A stretch of 8,076 bases of DNA. Source: Pseudomonas sp. GTDB taxonomy: Bacteria > Pseudomonadota > Gammaproteobacteria > Pseudomonadales > Pseudomonadaceae. Location of the stretch: NCBI GenBank assembly GCA_007117785.1, contig SKFV01000222.1, positions 1-8,076 of the forward strand, given 5' to 3'. The position numbers were made by a program, and so were the translations under genes. Below the pieces are notes generated by a model that saw nothing but the letters and a program-made list of their open reading frames with translations, was not told the DNA's origin and searched no databases. This document shows positions 1 through 6,179 of this stretch, piece after piece (the stretch's first letter is position 1; each line of letters starts with the position of its first letter).

Positions 1-306
1 CTCATTGAACAGCGCTGCCATCTGTCTCCAGACCAGCGGAATGACCACGCCGAAAATGGTGCCCAAACCACCGAGAAAGAGCAGGAAAACCAGCCACACC
101 GACAACCAGTGCGGCACTCCCCAGCGTTTGAACAGGGTCACAATGCCCTGCAGCAGATAGGCTAGCACCAGCCCGGTCAGCAAAGGAGCCAGCTTGCCGC
201 CAAAGGTAATAATGATGGCAAATCCCAGTGCCAGCACCACGGCCAGTACCACTGCTTCCTCGTCCGAGAAATATTTTTGTACCCAATTCTGGAAAACTTT
301 CAGCAT
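1..306 (-). CDS. perM: AI-2E family transporter (PerM-like), N-terminal part, cut by window edge
   Basis: This is the first 102 codons of a membrane protein whose reading frame stays open to the left edge. The N-terminus is a short polar/amphipathic stretch, followed by hydrophobic segments at about residues 18-37, 39-59 and 67-93. This topology and the wording of the segments fit the AI-2E/PerM/YdjX-type permease family (about 350 aa when complete). The ATG at 306 lies 11 bases after the stop of the TusA-like gene and has no strong Shine-Dalgarno, so translation is probably coupled to that gene. In Pseudomonas a PerM-type gene follows the TusA-like gene and the bepA/nadA pair, which supports the call. 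The transported substrate of most family members is unsettled, and nothing visible here decides it. Family assignment is fairly secure; function is not. Confidence 0.82.
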   Translation of the reverse strand, partial: MLKVFQNWVQKYFSDEEAVVLAVVLALGFAIIITFGGKLAPLLTGLVLAYLLQGIVTLFKRWGVPHWLSVWLVFLLFLGGLGTIFGVVIPLVWRQMAALFNE

Positions 307-317
307 GCCAGTTGATC

Positions 318-569
318 TCACGATTTTCGCAACCAATAATGAAATTCATCGTCCAAGGTATCAGCATGCAGCAAATCATGTCCGGACAGCTCGGCAAAGC
401 GCTGAAAATCCCGCCAGGAGCCAGCATCGGTAGCAGAAATATACAGTACTTCTCCGCTGCCCATGCCATTCAGCGCCTGCTTGGCCTTGAGCAAGGGCAA
501 CGGGCAATTGAGTCCACGGGCATCGAGTTCGGTATCTGCGTGCAAATCAGTCGGGGCTACTAGTGTCAT
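318..569 (-). CDS. TusA-like sulfur carrier protein (CPLP subtype)
   Basis: This 83-residue protein belongs to the SirA/TusA fold. The signature is the N-terminal LDARGLNCPLPLLKAK stretch, with the persulfide-carrying cysteine at residue 22 in a CPxP motif. TusA proteins accept sulfur from a cysteine desulfurase such as IscS and pass it on for tRNA thiolation, molybdenum cofactor or other sulfur chemistry. The CPLP form and the C-terminal YWLRK ending recall the Pseudomonas TusA-like protein at this locus (PA1006), linked in the literature to molybdenum homeostasis and nitrate respiration, rather than the CPEP form of E. coli TusA; this is recalled, not checked. I chose the ATG at 569 over an in-frame TTG at 587 because AAGGAG (576-581) sits 6 bases before the ATG, inside the longer version. 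It is co-directional with perM and divergent from bepA. Confidence 0.9.
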   Translation of the reverse strand: MTLVAPTDLHADTELDARGLNCPLPLLKAKQALNGMGSGEVLYISATDAGSWRDFQRFAELSGHDLLHADTLDDEFHYWLRKS

Positions 570-575
570 CCAGGG

Positions 576-581
576 CTCCTT
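576..581 (-). promoter_or_regulatory. Shine-Dalgarno that fixes the tusA-like start
   Basis: On the minus strand this reads AAGGAG and is followed by a six-base spacer and ATG at 569. An in-frame TTG six codons upstream (587) would place this site inside the coding region, so the shorter protein is preferred. Confidence 0.75.
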
Positions 582-595
582 GTTCAAGTGGCGTC

Positions 596-620
596 AGTAT
601 AGCGCTGCACAACCCGCTCC
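596..620 (-). promoter_or_regulatory. Possible promoter of the tusA-like/perM unit
   Basis: On the minus strand a TATACT hexamer (5 of 6 to the sigma-70 -10 consensus) lies at 601-596, about 27 bases before the tusA-like ATG. No good -35 sits at 17 bases. The best hexamer is TTGTCC, with a long 19-base spacer, just beyond 620. The -10 is credible, but the promoter as a whole is tentative. Confidence 0.35.
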
Positions 621-634
621 GGACAACCCGGGTT
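609..634. repeat. Direct repeat ACAACCCG x2 plus palindrome in the tusA/bepA divergent region
   Basis: ACAACCCG occurs at 609-616 and again at 623-630, 14 bases start to start. The second copy runs into the 10-base perfect palindrome AACCCGGGTT at 625-634. The array lies between the candidate tusA-like -10 and the bepA ribosome site, where a regulator could affect both genes. The repeats are seen directly; an operator role is inference. Confidence 0.4.
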
Positions 635-647
635 ACAAAAGGTCACC

Positions 648-2117
648 ATGTCAGTCAAATCCTGTCTTCCGCGCCTGTTGGCCAGTAAAGCATTGCTTAC
701 CTTCTGCTTGCTGGGCCTGATGCCGAGCTCACCCGTGCAGGCCGAATTCAATTTGCCGTCACTGGGCGACACCAGTGCCGGCATCATGTCCCGCGAGCAG
801 GAATATCAATTGGGTCGGGCCTGGCTGGGCATGTTACGTGGCGCAGTTGCGACCAAAGATGACCCGCTGCTGAAAGATTATGTCGAGCGTCACGTCTATC
901 AGTTGGCCGAGACCAGCCAACTGGTAGACCGCAGACTGGCCTTCGTGGTGGTCGATAGCCCGCAACTGAATGCATTTGCTGCGCCCGGTGGTATTGTCGG
1001 TATTAACGGTGGGCTATTTCTGCATGCGCATACCGAAGGCGAATTTGCCTCGGTGATGGCGCATGAACTGGCTCACCTGTCGCAGCGGCATTTCTCGCGC
1101 AACCTGGAACAGCAGCAACGCATGCGCGTGCCGCTGATGACCGCCATGCTGGCGAGCATCGTGATTGCCGCCGCAGGCGGCGGCGATGCCGGCTTTGCCG
1201 CGCTGGCGTCAACCCAGGCTGCTGCCATTCAGGAACAACGGCGCTTTTCGCGGCAAAATGAGCAGGAAGCCGATCGCATCGGCATCCAGAACCTCTATCA
1301 GGCCGGCTATGACCCACGCGCCATGCCGGATATGTTCGAGCGGTTGGCGCGCAACAGCCGTTTTGATCGCACGCCCCCTGAATTCCTGCTGACCCACCCG
1401 GTAACCCAGTCACGTATATCGGACTCGCGTAACCGCGCCGAGCAACTGGCCCGCAATAATGGCCGCCGCGACAGTCAGGAATATCAGATGCTGCGTGCCC
1501 GCGTGCAGTTGCGTTACGAAACCAATCCCGGTGTTGCCATTCGCCGTTTTCAGGCGCAACTGGACGAACATGAAGGCGAGCATGCACCTGCACGCTACGG
1601 GCTGACCCTGGCCAAAATGCGCGCCAGCCAGTTCGATGAAGCGGAGCAGGCTCTTCAGCCACTGCTAGCGCAGCATGGGGATGTGCTCATCGTGCGCCTG
1701 GCCGAAGTCGAGCTACTGCGCTTGCAGGGTCGCAGCAGTGCGGCGTTGGCCATAGTCGACCAGTTGCTGGAAAACCGGCCGGACAATTATCCCTTGATGC
1801 AAAGCAAGATCGATCTGTTGCTGCATGAGCAGCGCTATGCCGAGGCCGAACGCCTGAGTGATCGCCTGGCAAGTCAGCGCAGTGATGATCCTGACTTCTG
1901 GTATATGGCAGCAGAGATTCGCGGCCTGGCGGAGAACATTACTGGCCTGCACATGGCGCGCGCCGAATATTTCATGCTGGCAGGCGACCTGGATCAGGCG
2001 GATGAACAGCTGAAACTGGCCCATCGCCGGGTCAGCGACAACTTCGTCATGCGCTCGCGCGTTGAAGCACGCCAGGAGCATCTGGCGCGTCTACGTGAGG
2101 TGTTGAAAAGCTTCTGA
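648..2117 (+). CDS. bepA: Periplasmic M48 metalloprotease/TPR protein BepA (YfgC)
   Basis: This 489-residue protein (E. coli BepA is about 487) degrades or assists stalled outer-membrane proteins such as LptD and BAM clients in the periplasm. Residues 1-32 form a Sec signal peptide ending VQA, with cleavage before E33. The zinc site is HELAH at 139-143, and the third ligand comes from the NEQEAD motif at 204-209. H250 in LLTHP matches the conserved histidine that gates the active site in E. coli BepA. The half from about residue 275 onward is a TPR-type helical repeat region, including YGLTLAKMRASQFDEA and later repeats. The ATG at 648 follows AAAAGG (637-642) with a 5-base spacer. It is the only plus-strand gene, divergent from the TusA-like gene and convergent with nadA with no gap. 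All catalytic residues are present, so it should be active. Confidence 0.95.
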   Translation: MSVKSCLPRLLASKALLTFCLLGLMPSSPVQAEFNLPSLGDTSAGIMSREQEYQLGRAWLGMLRGAVATKDDPLLKDYVERHVYQLAETSQLVDRRLAFVVVDSPQLNAFAAPGGIVGINGGLFLHAHTEGEFASVMAHELAHLSQRHFSRNLEQQQRMRVPLMTAMLASIVIAAAGGGDAGFAALASTQAAAIQEQRRFSRQNEQEADRIGIQNLYQAGYDPRAMPDMFERLARNSRFDRTPPEFLLTHPVTQSRISDSRNRAEQLARNNGRRDSQEYQMLRARVQLRYETNPGVAIRRFQAQLDEHEGEHAPARYGLTLAKMRASQFDEAEQALQPLLAQHGDVLIVRLAEVELLRLQGRSSAALAIVDQLLENRPDNYPLMQSKIDLLLHEQRYAEAERLSDRLASQRSDDPDFWYMAAEIRGLAENITGLHMARAEYFMLAGDLDQADEQLKLAHRRVSDNFVMRSRVEARQEHLARLREVLKSF

Positions 2118-3176
2118 TCAGGCGTTACCGACTGCTGCCAGGCTGGCCTGACGAGTAAAATCGAGCATGCGCTCAAGCGGCTGAACCGCACGCGGAATCA
2201 AGGCGGAGTCCACGTCGATCTCATCGGTGCCCTGCTCCAGACTGGCCAGCACCCGAGGCAGGGTGTTCATGGCCATCCATGGACAGTGGGCACAGCTGCG
2301 GCAGGTGGCACCATTGCCTGCAGTCGGCGCTTCGATCAACTGACGCCCCGGGGATGCCTGCTGCATCTTGTAGAAAATCCCGCGATCGGTCGCCACAATG
2401 AAAGTTGGATTGGGCAGCGTCTGGGTTGCCTTGATCAACTGGCTGGTCGAGCCAACCACATCGGCCAGTTCCACCACTGCAGCCGGTGACTCCGGATGAA
2501 CCAGTACGGCAGCTTCCGGGTAGACGGCTTTCAAGTCGATCAGCGACTGCGCCTTGAACTCCTCATGCACAATGCAGCTGCCTTGCCACATCAGCATATC
2601 CGCGCCCGTCTGGGTCTGGATGTAGTGCCCCAAGTGCTGGTCCGGCGCCCAGAGGATTTTCTCGCCGCGATCCATCAGGTGTTCAACAATCTGCAAGGCG
2701 CAGCTGGAGGTGACCACCCAGTCGGCGCGGGCTTTGACGGCCGCCGAGGTATTGGCATAGACCACGACAGTACGATCCGGATGCTGATCACAAAAGGCCG
2801 AGAACTCGTCAATCGGACAACCAATATCCAGTGAGCAGGTGGCTTCCAGAGTCGGCATCAGCACGCGTTTTTCCGGACTGAGGATTTTTGATGTCTCACC
2901 CATAAAACGTACCCCAGCCACTACCAGGGTCGATGCCGGATGATCACGTCCGAAACGAGCCATTTCCAGTGAATCGGAAACACAACCACCGGTTTCTTCA
3001 GCCAGCGCCTGAATCACCGGATCGGTGTAGTAGTGGGCAACCAATACCGCATTACGTGCTTTCAGCGCAGCTGCGATACGCTGCTTGTAGTCGGCAGTTT
3101 CTGCCTCGCTGAGCGGGGTTGGCTGGCGGGCTGCCAGATGTGCTTGCACCAGAACGCGCTCGGGAATCTGTGACAT
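2118..3176 (-). CDS. nadA: Quinolinate synthase A
   Basis: NadA condenses iminoaspartate (from NadB) with dihydroxyacetone phosphate to make quinolinate, the second step of de novo NAD synthesis in the cytoplasm. The 352-residue protein has the expected three-fold pseudo-symmetric family sequence. It includes AHYYTDPVIQ near residue 47, CSLDIGCP with C114, SCIVHEEF with C201, and CRSCAHCPWM at 292-301 with C298. By alignment from memory to E. coli C113, C200 and C297, these three cysteines bind the [4Fe-4S] cluster. I start at the ATG at 3176, where the protein begins MSQIPERVLVQAH like Pseudomonas NadA; an in-frame TTG at 3188 has no advantage. A GGTGA-type ribosome site precedes the ATG. 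The gene has its own extended -10 promoter and ends base-to-base against bepA. No frameshift or missing residue was seen. Confidence 0.97.
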   Translation of the reverse strand: MSQIPERVLVQAHLAARQPTPLSEAETADYKQRIAAALKARNAVLVAHYYTDPVIQALAEETGGCVSDSLEMARFGRDHPASTLVVAGVRFMGETSKILSPEKRVLMPTLEATCSLDIGCPIDEFSAFCDQHPDRTVVVYANTSAAVKARADWVVTSSCALQIVEHLMDRGEKILWAPDQHLGHYIQTQTGADMLMWQGSCIVHEEFKAQSLIDLKAVYPEAAVLVHPESPAAVVELADVVGSTSQLIKATQTLPNPTFIVATDRGIFYKMQQASPGRQLIEAPTAGNGATCRSCAHCPWMAMNTLPRVLASLEQGTDEIDVDSALIPRAVQPLERMLDFTRQASLAAVGNA

Positions 3177-3204
3177 GACTTCACCCAATCGGATTTATAG
3201 TTCG

Positions 3205-3213
3205 ATTATACCA
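3205..3213 (-). promoter_or_regulatory. Extended -10 promoter of nadA
   Basis: On the minus strand this reads TGGTATAAT, a consensus TATAAT (3210-3205) preceded by the TGn extension. No good -35 lies 16-18 bases upstream (AGCACC or similar), which is usual for extended -10 promoters. Transcription would start near 3198, giving a leader of about 22 bases before the nadA ATG. nadA is therefore probably transcribed separately from the tRNA and queC upstream. No NadR-like or NrtR-like operator was recognised. Confidence 0.6.
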
Positions 3214-3275
3214 TGCAGTCCCGTAGGGGTGCTTGGCCGGCTGATGACTAAAAAGGGGGTATAGCGAGGAGAAGA

Positions 3276-3351
3276 TGGTGGGTCGTGTAGGATTCGAACC
3301 TACGACCAATTGGTTAAAAGCCAACTGCTCTACCAACTGAGCTAACGACCC
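3276..3351 (-). tRNA. tRNA-Lys(TTT), CCA encoded
   Basis: The 76-base minus-strand sequence folds as a complete tRNA. The acceptor stem is GGGTCGT pairing with ACGACCC. The D arm has the GCTC/GAGC stem, the anticodon loop CTTTTAA carries TTT at 3316-3318, and the T arm contains GGTTCGAATCC. The genomic CCA is at 3276-3278. It is nearly identical to E. coli tRNA-Lys as I remember it, differing by a few compensated or wobble changes in the anticodon and T stems. It reads lysine codons AAA and AAG. In P. aeruginosa a tRNA-Lys gene between queC and nadA is a known genomic-island attachment site; here no island follows the 3' end. Confidence 0.98.
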
Positions 3352-3363
3352 GGAACGCGCGCT

Positions 3364-3391
3364 ATAGTACTGATTTTTCTGATGAACTCAA
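3364..3391 (-). promoter_or_regulatory. Promoter of tRNA-Lys with GC-rich discriminator
   Basis: On the minus strand TTGAGT (3391-3386) and TACTAT (3369-3364) are separated by 16 bases. They are followed by a GCGCGCG run before the tRNA begins at 3351. A start near 3357 would leave a leader of only a few bases. The GC-rich discriminator is typical of stable RNA promoters under stringent (ppGpp) control. The -35 box lies only 16 bases past the queC stop codon. Confidence 0.55.
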
Positions 3392-3407
3392 GCTTTTTGA
3401 AAAAATT

Positions 3408-4088
3408 TTAATCCTGATAGCGCGTCGGGTCCGTCATCCCGGCTTGCGTAAAGCCCTGGCTACGCAAACGGCAACTGTCACAGCGACCACAAGCGCGACC
3501 AGCAGCATCGGCCTGGTAGCATGAAACGGTCAGACTGTAGTCCACCCCATGGGCAATACCCGCTGCGATGATGTCTGCCTTGCTGAGCATTTGCAGCGGC
3601 GTCTGAATACTGAACGGAGTCCCTTCAACGCCTGCCCGTGTCGCCAGATTGGCCACCTGCTCGAAGGCCTGAATAAAGCCAGGGCGGCAGTCCGGATAGC
3701 CGGAATAATCCACTGCATTGACGCCGATAAAGATATCCTGCGCCCCGATCACCTCGGCCCAGCCCAAAGCCAGGGAGAGAAAGACGGTATTGCGAGCAGG
3801 TACATAGGTAATCGGGATTCCTTCCTGCGGCGTCTCCGGAACGGCAATAGTAGAGTCGGTCAGCGCCGAGCCACCCATGCCGTTCAGATCAAGGCCGATA
3901 ACCTTGTGATCGGCGACCCCGGCATGCCGGGCAATCTGCTCGGCCGCAGCCAGTTCGGCCCGGTGGCGCTGCCCATAATCAAAGCTCATGCTGTAACAGA
4001 CATAACCCTCTGCCTGCGCCATGGCCAATACCGTGGCTGAATCCAGCCCACCGGAAAGAAGTACTACTGCTTTTTTCTGGTCTGTCAT
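3408..4088 (-). CDS. queC: 7-cyano-7-deazaguanine (preQ0) synthase
   Basis: QueC converts 7-carboxy-7-deazaguanine to preQ0 using ATP and ammonia, the step after QueE in queuosine synthesis. The 226-residue protein has the N-type PP-loop SGGLDSAT at residues 12-19, FDYGQRH, TYVPARNT and NAVDYSGYPDCRP. Near the C-terminus is the four-cysteine zinc site C190, C200, C203 and C206 (SCYQADAAGRACGRCDSC). I choose ATG 4088, one base after the queE stop, because the protein then begins MTDQKKAVVLLSGG as in Pseudomonas homologues. An in-frame ATG at 4109 would add seven residues and overlap queE by 20 bases. Translation is almost certainly coupled to queE. All expected motifs are intact. Confidence 0.97.
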   Translation of the reverse strand: MTDQKKAVVLLSGGLDSATVLAMAQAEGYVCYSMSFDYGQRHRAELAAAEQIARHAGVADHKVIGLDLNGMGGSALTDSTIAVPETPQEGIPITYVPARNTVFLSLALGWAEVIGAQDIFIGVNAVDYSGYPDCRPGFIQAFEQVANLATRAGVEGTPFSIQTPLQMLSKADIIAAGIAHGVDYSLTVSCYQADAAGRACGRCDSCRLRSQGFTQAGMTDPTRYQD

Positions 4089-4089
4089 C

Positions 4090-4749
4090 TCAATGCCCCG
4101 GCTGGTCATCCCACAGGTATTTATGCAACTGCAGCTGAAAGCGTACTGGTAGATTATCAGCCACTATCCAGTCCGCCAGTTCCCGCGCATCCAACTCAGC
4201 GTGGCTGGGCGAGAACAGCACCTCACCGACCCGTTCAGCCAGCCCATATTCATCCAGCTTGAAGCGGGCCCAGTCGTAGTCTGCCCGGCTACAGAGGACA
4301 AACTTGACCTGATCCTGCGGCCCCAGCAAGGCGATATTGCTGTACAAATTACGACCAACCTCAGCAGATCCCGGTGTTTTCAGATCAACCACCCGGCTTA
4401 CCCGTGGGTCAACCTCACTGACATCCAGCGCCCCGCTGGTCTCCAACGACACCTGATAGCCGGCATCACAGAGTTGGCTGAGCAGAGGCAGACAGCCCGG
4501 CTGCGCCAGGGGCTCACCACCGGTTACACAGACATATCGCGGTCGGTAGGCGGCAACCCGGTCAAGGATCTCGGAGAAGGGCATGCTCTCGCCGCCGCTG
4601 AATGCGTAAGCACTGTCACAGTACTGGCAGCGCAGCGGGCAACCTGTCAGGCGCACAAACACCGTCGGTAGCCCGATTGTGCGGCTTTCACCCTGCAGGG
4701 AATAAAAAATCTCCGTAATCCGGAGTGTCGGAGACAGATCAGTGGTCAT
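4090..4749 (-). CDS. queE: 7-carboxy-7-deazaguanine synthase (radical SAM)
   Basis: QueE is a radical S-adenosylmethionine enzyme that rearranges 6-carboxytetrahydropterin to 7-carboxy-7-deazaguanine, releasing ammonia. The cluster motif is the CX3CX2C arrangement at C37, C41 and C44 (GCPLRCQYCD). SLQGE at 17-21, TGGEP at 76-80, ETSG at 103-106 and DLKTPGS at 122-128 are the usual SAM- and substrate-binding segments, and the QLHKYLW ending is family-typical. Length (219 aa) fits the longer proteobacterial form. The ATG at 4749 has only a poor Shine-Dalgarno. The gene lies 122 bases after cpoB and is followed one base later by queC. It could be read through from the tol operon or from a weak promoter in that gap. 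Confidence 0.96.
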   Translation of the reverse strand: MTTDLSPTLRITEIFYSLQGESRTIGLPTVFVRLTGCPLRCQYCDSAYAFSGGESMPFSEILDRVAAYRPRYVCVTGGEPLAQPGCLPLLSQLCDAGYQVSLETSGALDVSEVDPRVSRVVDLKTPGSAEVGRNLYSNIALLGPQDQVKFVLCSRADYDWARFKLDEYGLAERVGEVLFSPSHAELDARELADWIVADNLPVRFQLQLHKYLWDDQPGH

Positions 4750-4871
4750 GGGTCAATTACCGGGCAGCACTGCGTAACAGGCAGAGGCCTATCGTCAGGT
4801 CAGGTAAATCCCGACCCTGATTAGAGGAATGTGGGTATTTTAACCCAGACAGCGAGAAAAGACAGGCAGGG
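4750..4871 (-). other. Non-coding spacer between cpoB and queE with two small stem-loops
   Basis: On the minus strand this holds TGGGT-TAAAAT-ACCCA (4847-4832; five-base stem, six-base loop) and TCAGG-GTCGGGATTTA-CCTGA about 20 bases later. Neither is followed by a T run, so neither is a convincing intrinsic terminator. Possible -10 hexamers TAAAAT (4842-4837) and TCTAAT lack good -35 partners. I could not match the preQ1 riboswitch classes by eye. The spacer may separate the tol-pal unit from queE-queC, but the signal is weak. Confidence 0.3.
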
Positions 4872-5666
4872 TCAGTTCAGATTATTGATATCGCGCCGGG
4901 CAAGCTGTGCCGCGGAGCTGTTGGGGTGCTCGGCCAGTACGCGCTGGAACCATTCACGGGCACGGGCGTTGTTTTCACGACGACGTTCAACATCACCCAG
5001 TTTATACAGGGTGTCGGCTTCCTTGCGATGACCGGGAAAACGACTCAGGACAAGTTGAAAGGCCTGTTCGGATGCTTCCAGATCAGCTTCAGCGAGATGT
5101 AGCTCACCCAACCAGTATTGCGCATTACCGGCATACTCACTGTCCGGATAACGGCGCAGGAAGGCATTGTAAGCGGCAATAGCCTGAGTAAAGTTGCGCT
5201 GCCTGACCAGGTCAAAGGCGGCATCATAGAGCAGTTTTTCCCGTTCGGGATCCGGCTCTGCTGCCGTTTCGGCATTCAGTGGCTGATCATCAACAACCCT
5301 GGGAGCAGTGGACTGGTCACGCCCTGGAACAGCTTCACTGGCGCTTGTGCTGGCACCTGCTCTGGTGCTCGCCTGCAACCGGCGGTCCAGGTCTTCATAG
5401 CGAGACTGTTGCTCTTCTTCCATGCGACGCAAGCGGTGATCCTGCTCTTCCATCATACCGCGCAGCATGGAAACCTCCTGCTGCAACTGATACATCTGTT
5501 GCAGCAGTTGGCCCTGGGGTGACACATCCAAGGGTATTGCAGGGGCATTGACAGCAGATGAGCTGCGATTGCCGCTACCGGCACCTCGATCATCCACCTG
5601 AACCTGGGCCAGCGCTATGGCTGGCACCAGCATTGTCAGTACAGCAACACCCCTGAATACGCTCAT
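4872..5666 (-). CDS. cpoB: Cell division coordinator CpoB (YbgF)
   Basis: CpoB is a periplasmic partner of TolA that coordinates peptidoglycan synthesis (PBP1B-LpoB) with outer-membrane constriction in E. coli. The 264-residue protein has a signal peptide (1-20, ending ALA, cleaved before Q21). A heptad-rich coiled coil at about 50-98 (LLQQMYQLQQEVSMLRGMM and on) is the trimerisation region. A low-complexity Ser/Ala/Thr linker at about 99-138 leads to three TPR-type repeats at about 139-264. The ATG at 5666 is preceded by AAGGGAG four bases away, which overlaps the pal TAA stop, so expression is tied to pal. Last gene of the tol cluster and intact. PBP1B regulation is established in E. coli and only inferred here. 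Confidence 0.95.
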   Translation of the reverse strand: MSVFRGVAVLTMLVPAIALAQVQVDDRGAGSGNRSSSAVNAPAIPLDVSPQGQLLQQMYQLQQEVSMLRGMMEEQDHRLRRMEEEQQSRYEDLDRRLQASTRAGASTSASEAVPGRDQSTAPRVVDDQPLNAETAAEPDPEREKLLYDAAFDLVRQRNFTQAIAAYNAFLRRYPDSEYAGNAQYWLGELHLAEADLEASEQAFQLVLSRFPGHRKEADTLYKLGDVERRRENNARAREWFQRVLAEHPNSSAAQLARRDINNLN

Positions 5667-5678
5667 GTCACTCCCTTA
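5667..5678 (-). promoter_or_regulatory. cpoB ribosome site overlapping the pal stop codon
   Basis: On the minus strand TAAGGGAG contains both the pal stop TAA (5678-5676) and the AAGGGAG Shine-Dalgarno of cpoB, four bases before its ATG. A terminating ribosome would sit on this site, which supports translational linkage. Confidence 0.7.
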
Positions 5679-6179
5679 CTTGCGCAGCTCTACGCGACGA
5701 TTCTGAGCCCAGGCTTCTTCATTGGAGCCCATGGCAGCAGGACGCTCTTCACCGTAGGAAACCAGTTCCAGCTGGCTGGCAGAAACGCCTTGCAGCACCA
5801 GGTAGCGTTGAACAGAGGCTGCACGACGCTCGCCCAGAGCCATGTTGTACTCACGGGTACCGCGCTCGTCAGTGTGACCTTCCAGCACTACGCGCTGACC
5901 GGATGATTTCAGATCGCGGGCGTGAACGTCGAGCGCACGCATGGCTTCTGGCTTCAGCTCGGAGCTGTCGAACTCGAAGTAAAAGGTAGTGATAGCGCGC
6001 AGGGCAGCTTCTTCACTGCTGACGCCGGACGTGCCAGCACCAGAAGCAGAACTGCTGTAACCAGCGTTCGGATCAACAGCGCCAGTACCAGTGGACTGGG
6101 CGCCTTTGGAAGAACAGCCAACAACCAGGCCGAAAGCGACCATCAGAGCAGCGAACTTGCCGAAAGTAGTGAATTGCAT
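5676..6179 (-). CDS. pal: Peptidoglycan-associated lipoprotein Pal (OprL)
   Basis: Pal is an outer-membrane lipoprotein that binds peptidoglycan and TolB, tethering the outer membrane during division. The reading frame begins with ATGATG (6182 and 6179). AGGAG (6186-6190) is only 3 bases from the first ATG but 6 from the second, so I prefer 6179 (167 aa; 168 aa if the first is used). From that start, residues 1-21 form the lipoprotein signal and VVGC places the lipidated cysteine at C22. Ser at +2 fits outer-membrane sorting. A flexible Ser/Gly/Ala tether to about residue 53 leads to the OmpA-type domain, with TFYFEFDSSELK and GHTDERGTREYN (D104 expected to contact the diaminopimelate of peptidoglycan) and GERRA. 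It closely resembles Pseudomonas OprL. It lies between tolB (39-42 bases upstream) and cpoB. Confidence 0.97.
   Translation of the reverse strand: MQFTTFGKFAALMVAFGLVVGCSSKGAQSTGTGAVDPNAGYSSSASGAGTSGVSSEEAALRAITTFYFEFDSSELKPEAMRALDVHARDLKSSGQRVVLEGHTDERGTREYNMALGERRAASVQRYLVLQGVSASQLELVSYGEERPAAMGSNEEAWAQNRRVELRK

Noticed and set aside
1003..1662. Long open frame antisense to bepA
   Set aside because: The plus strand encodes a full BepA with HELAH and NEQEAD motifs here. The antisense protein is Arg/Ala/Pro-rich with no family features and no ribosome site.
2118..2151. Inverted repeat TCAGGC/GCCTGA at the bepA-nadA junction as a terminator
   Set aside because: The stem is only six bases with a 22-base loop, lies within nadA coding sequence, and no T run follows on the plus strand.
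318..3351. Link between the TusA-like protein and 2-thiolation of the nearby tRNA-Lys
   Set aside because: Canonical TusA feeds tRNA-Lys thiolation, but this protein looks like a different TusA-like subtype and nothing in the sequence connects the two genes.
3391..3410. A/T-rich tract after queC as an intrinsic terminator
   Set aside because: There is a T run but no GC-rich stem before it; the possible stem is only four weak pairs.
3549..4040. Open plus-strand frame opposite queC
   Set aside because: It is a shadow of an intact QueC coding region; its predicted protein has no recognisable domain.
4201..4671. Open plus-strand frame opposite queE
   Set aside because: It mirrors the radical SAM coding region and shows no independent start signal or family similarity.
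3276..4749. Functional link between tRNA-Lys and the adjacent queuosine genes
   Set aside because: Queuosine is placed at G34 of Tyr, His, Asn and Asp tRNAs, not in Lys(TTT), so adjacency is probably positional only.
4832..4847. TGGGT/ACCCA hairpin as the tol operon terminator
   Set aside because: It has a five-base stem without a following T run on either strand.
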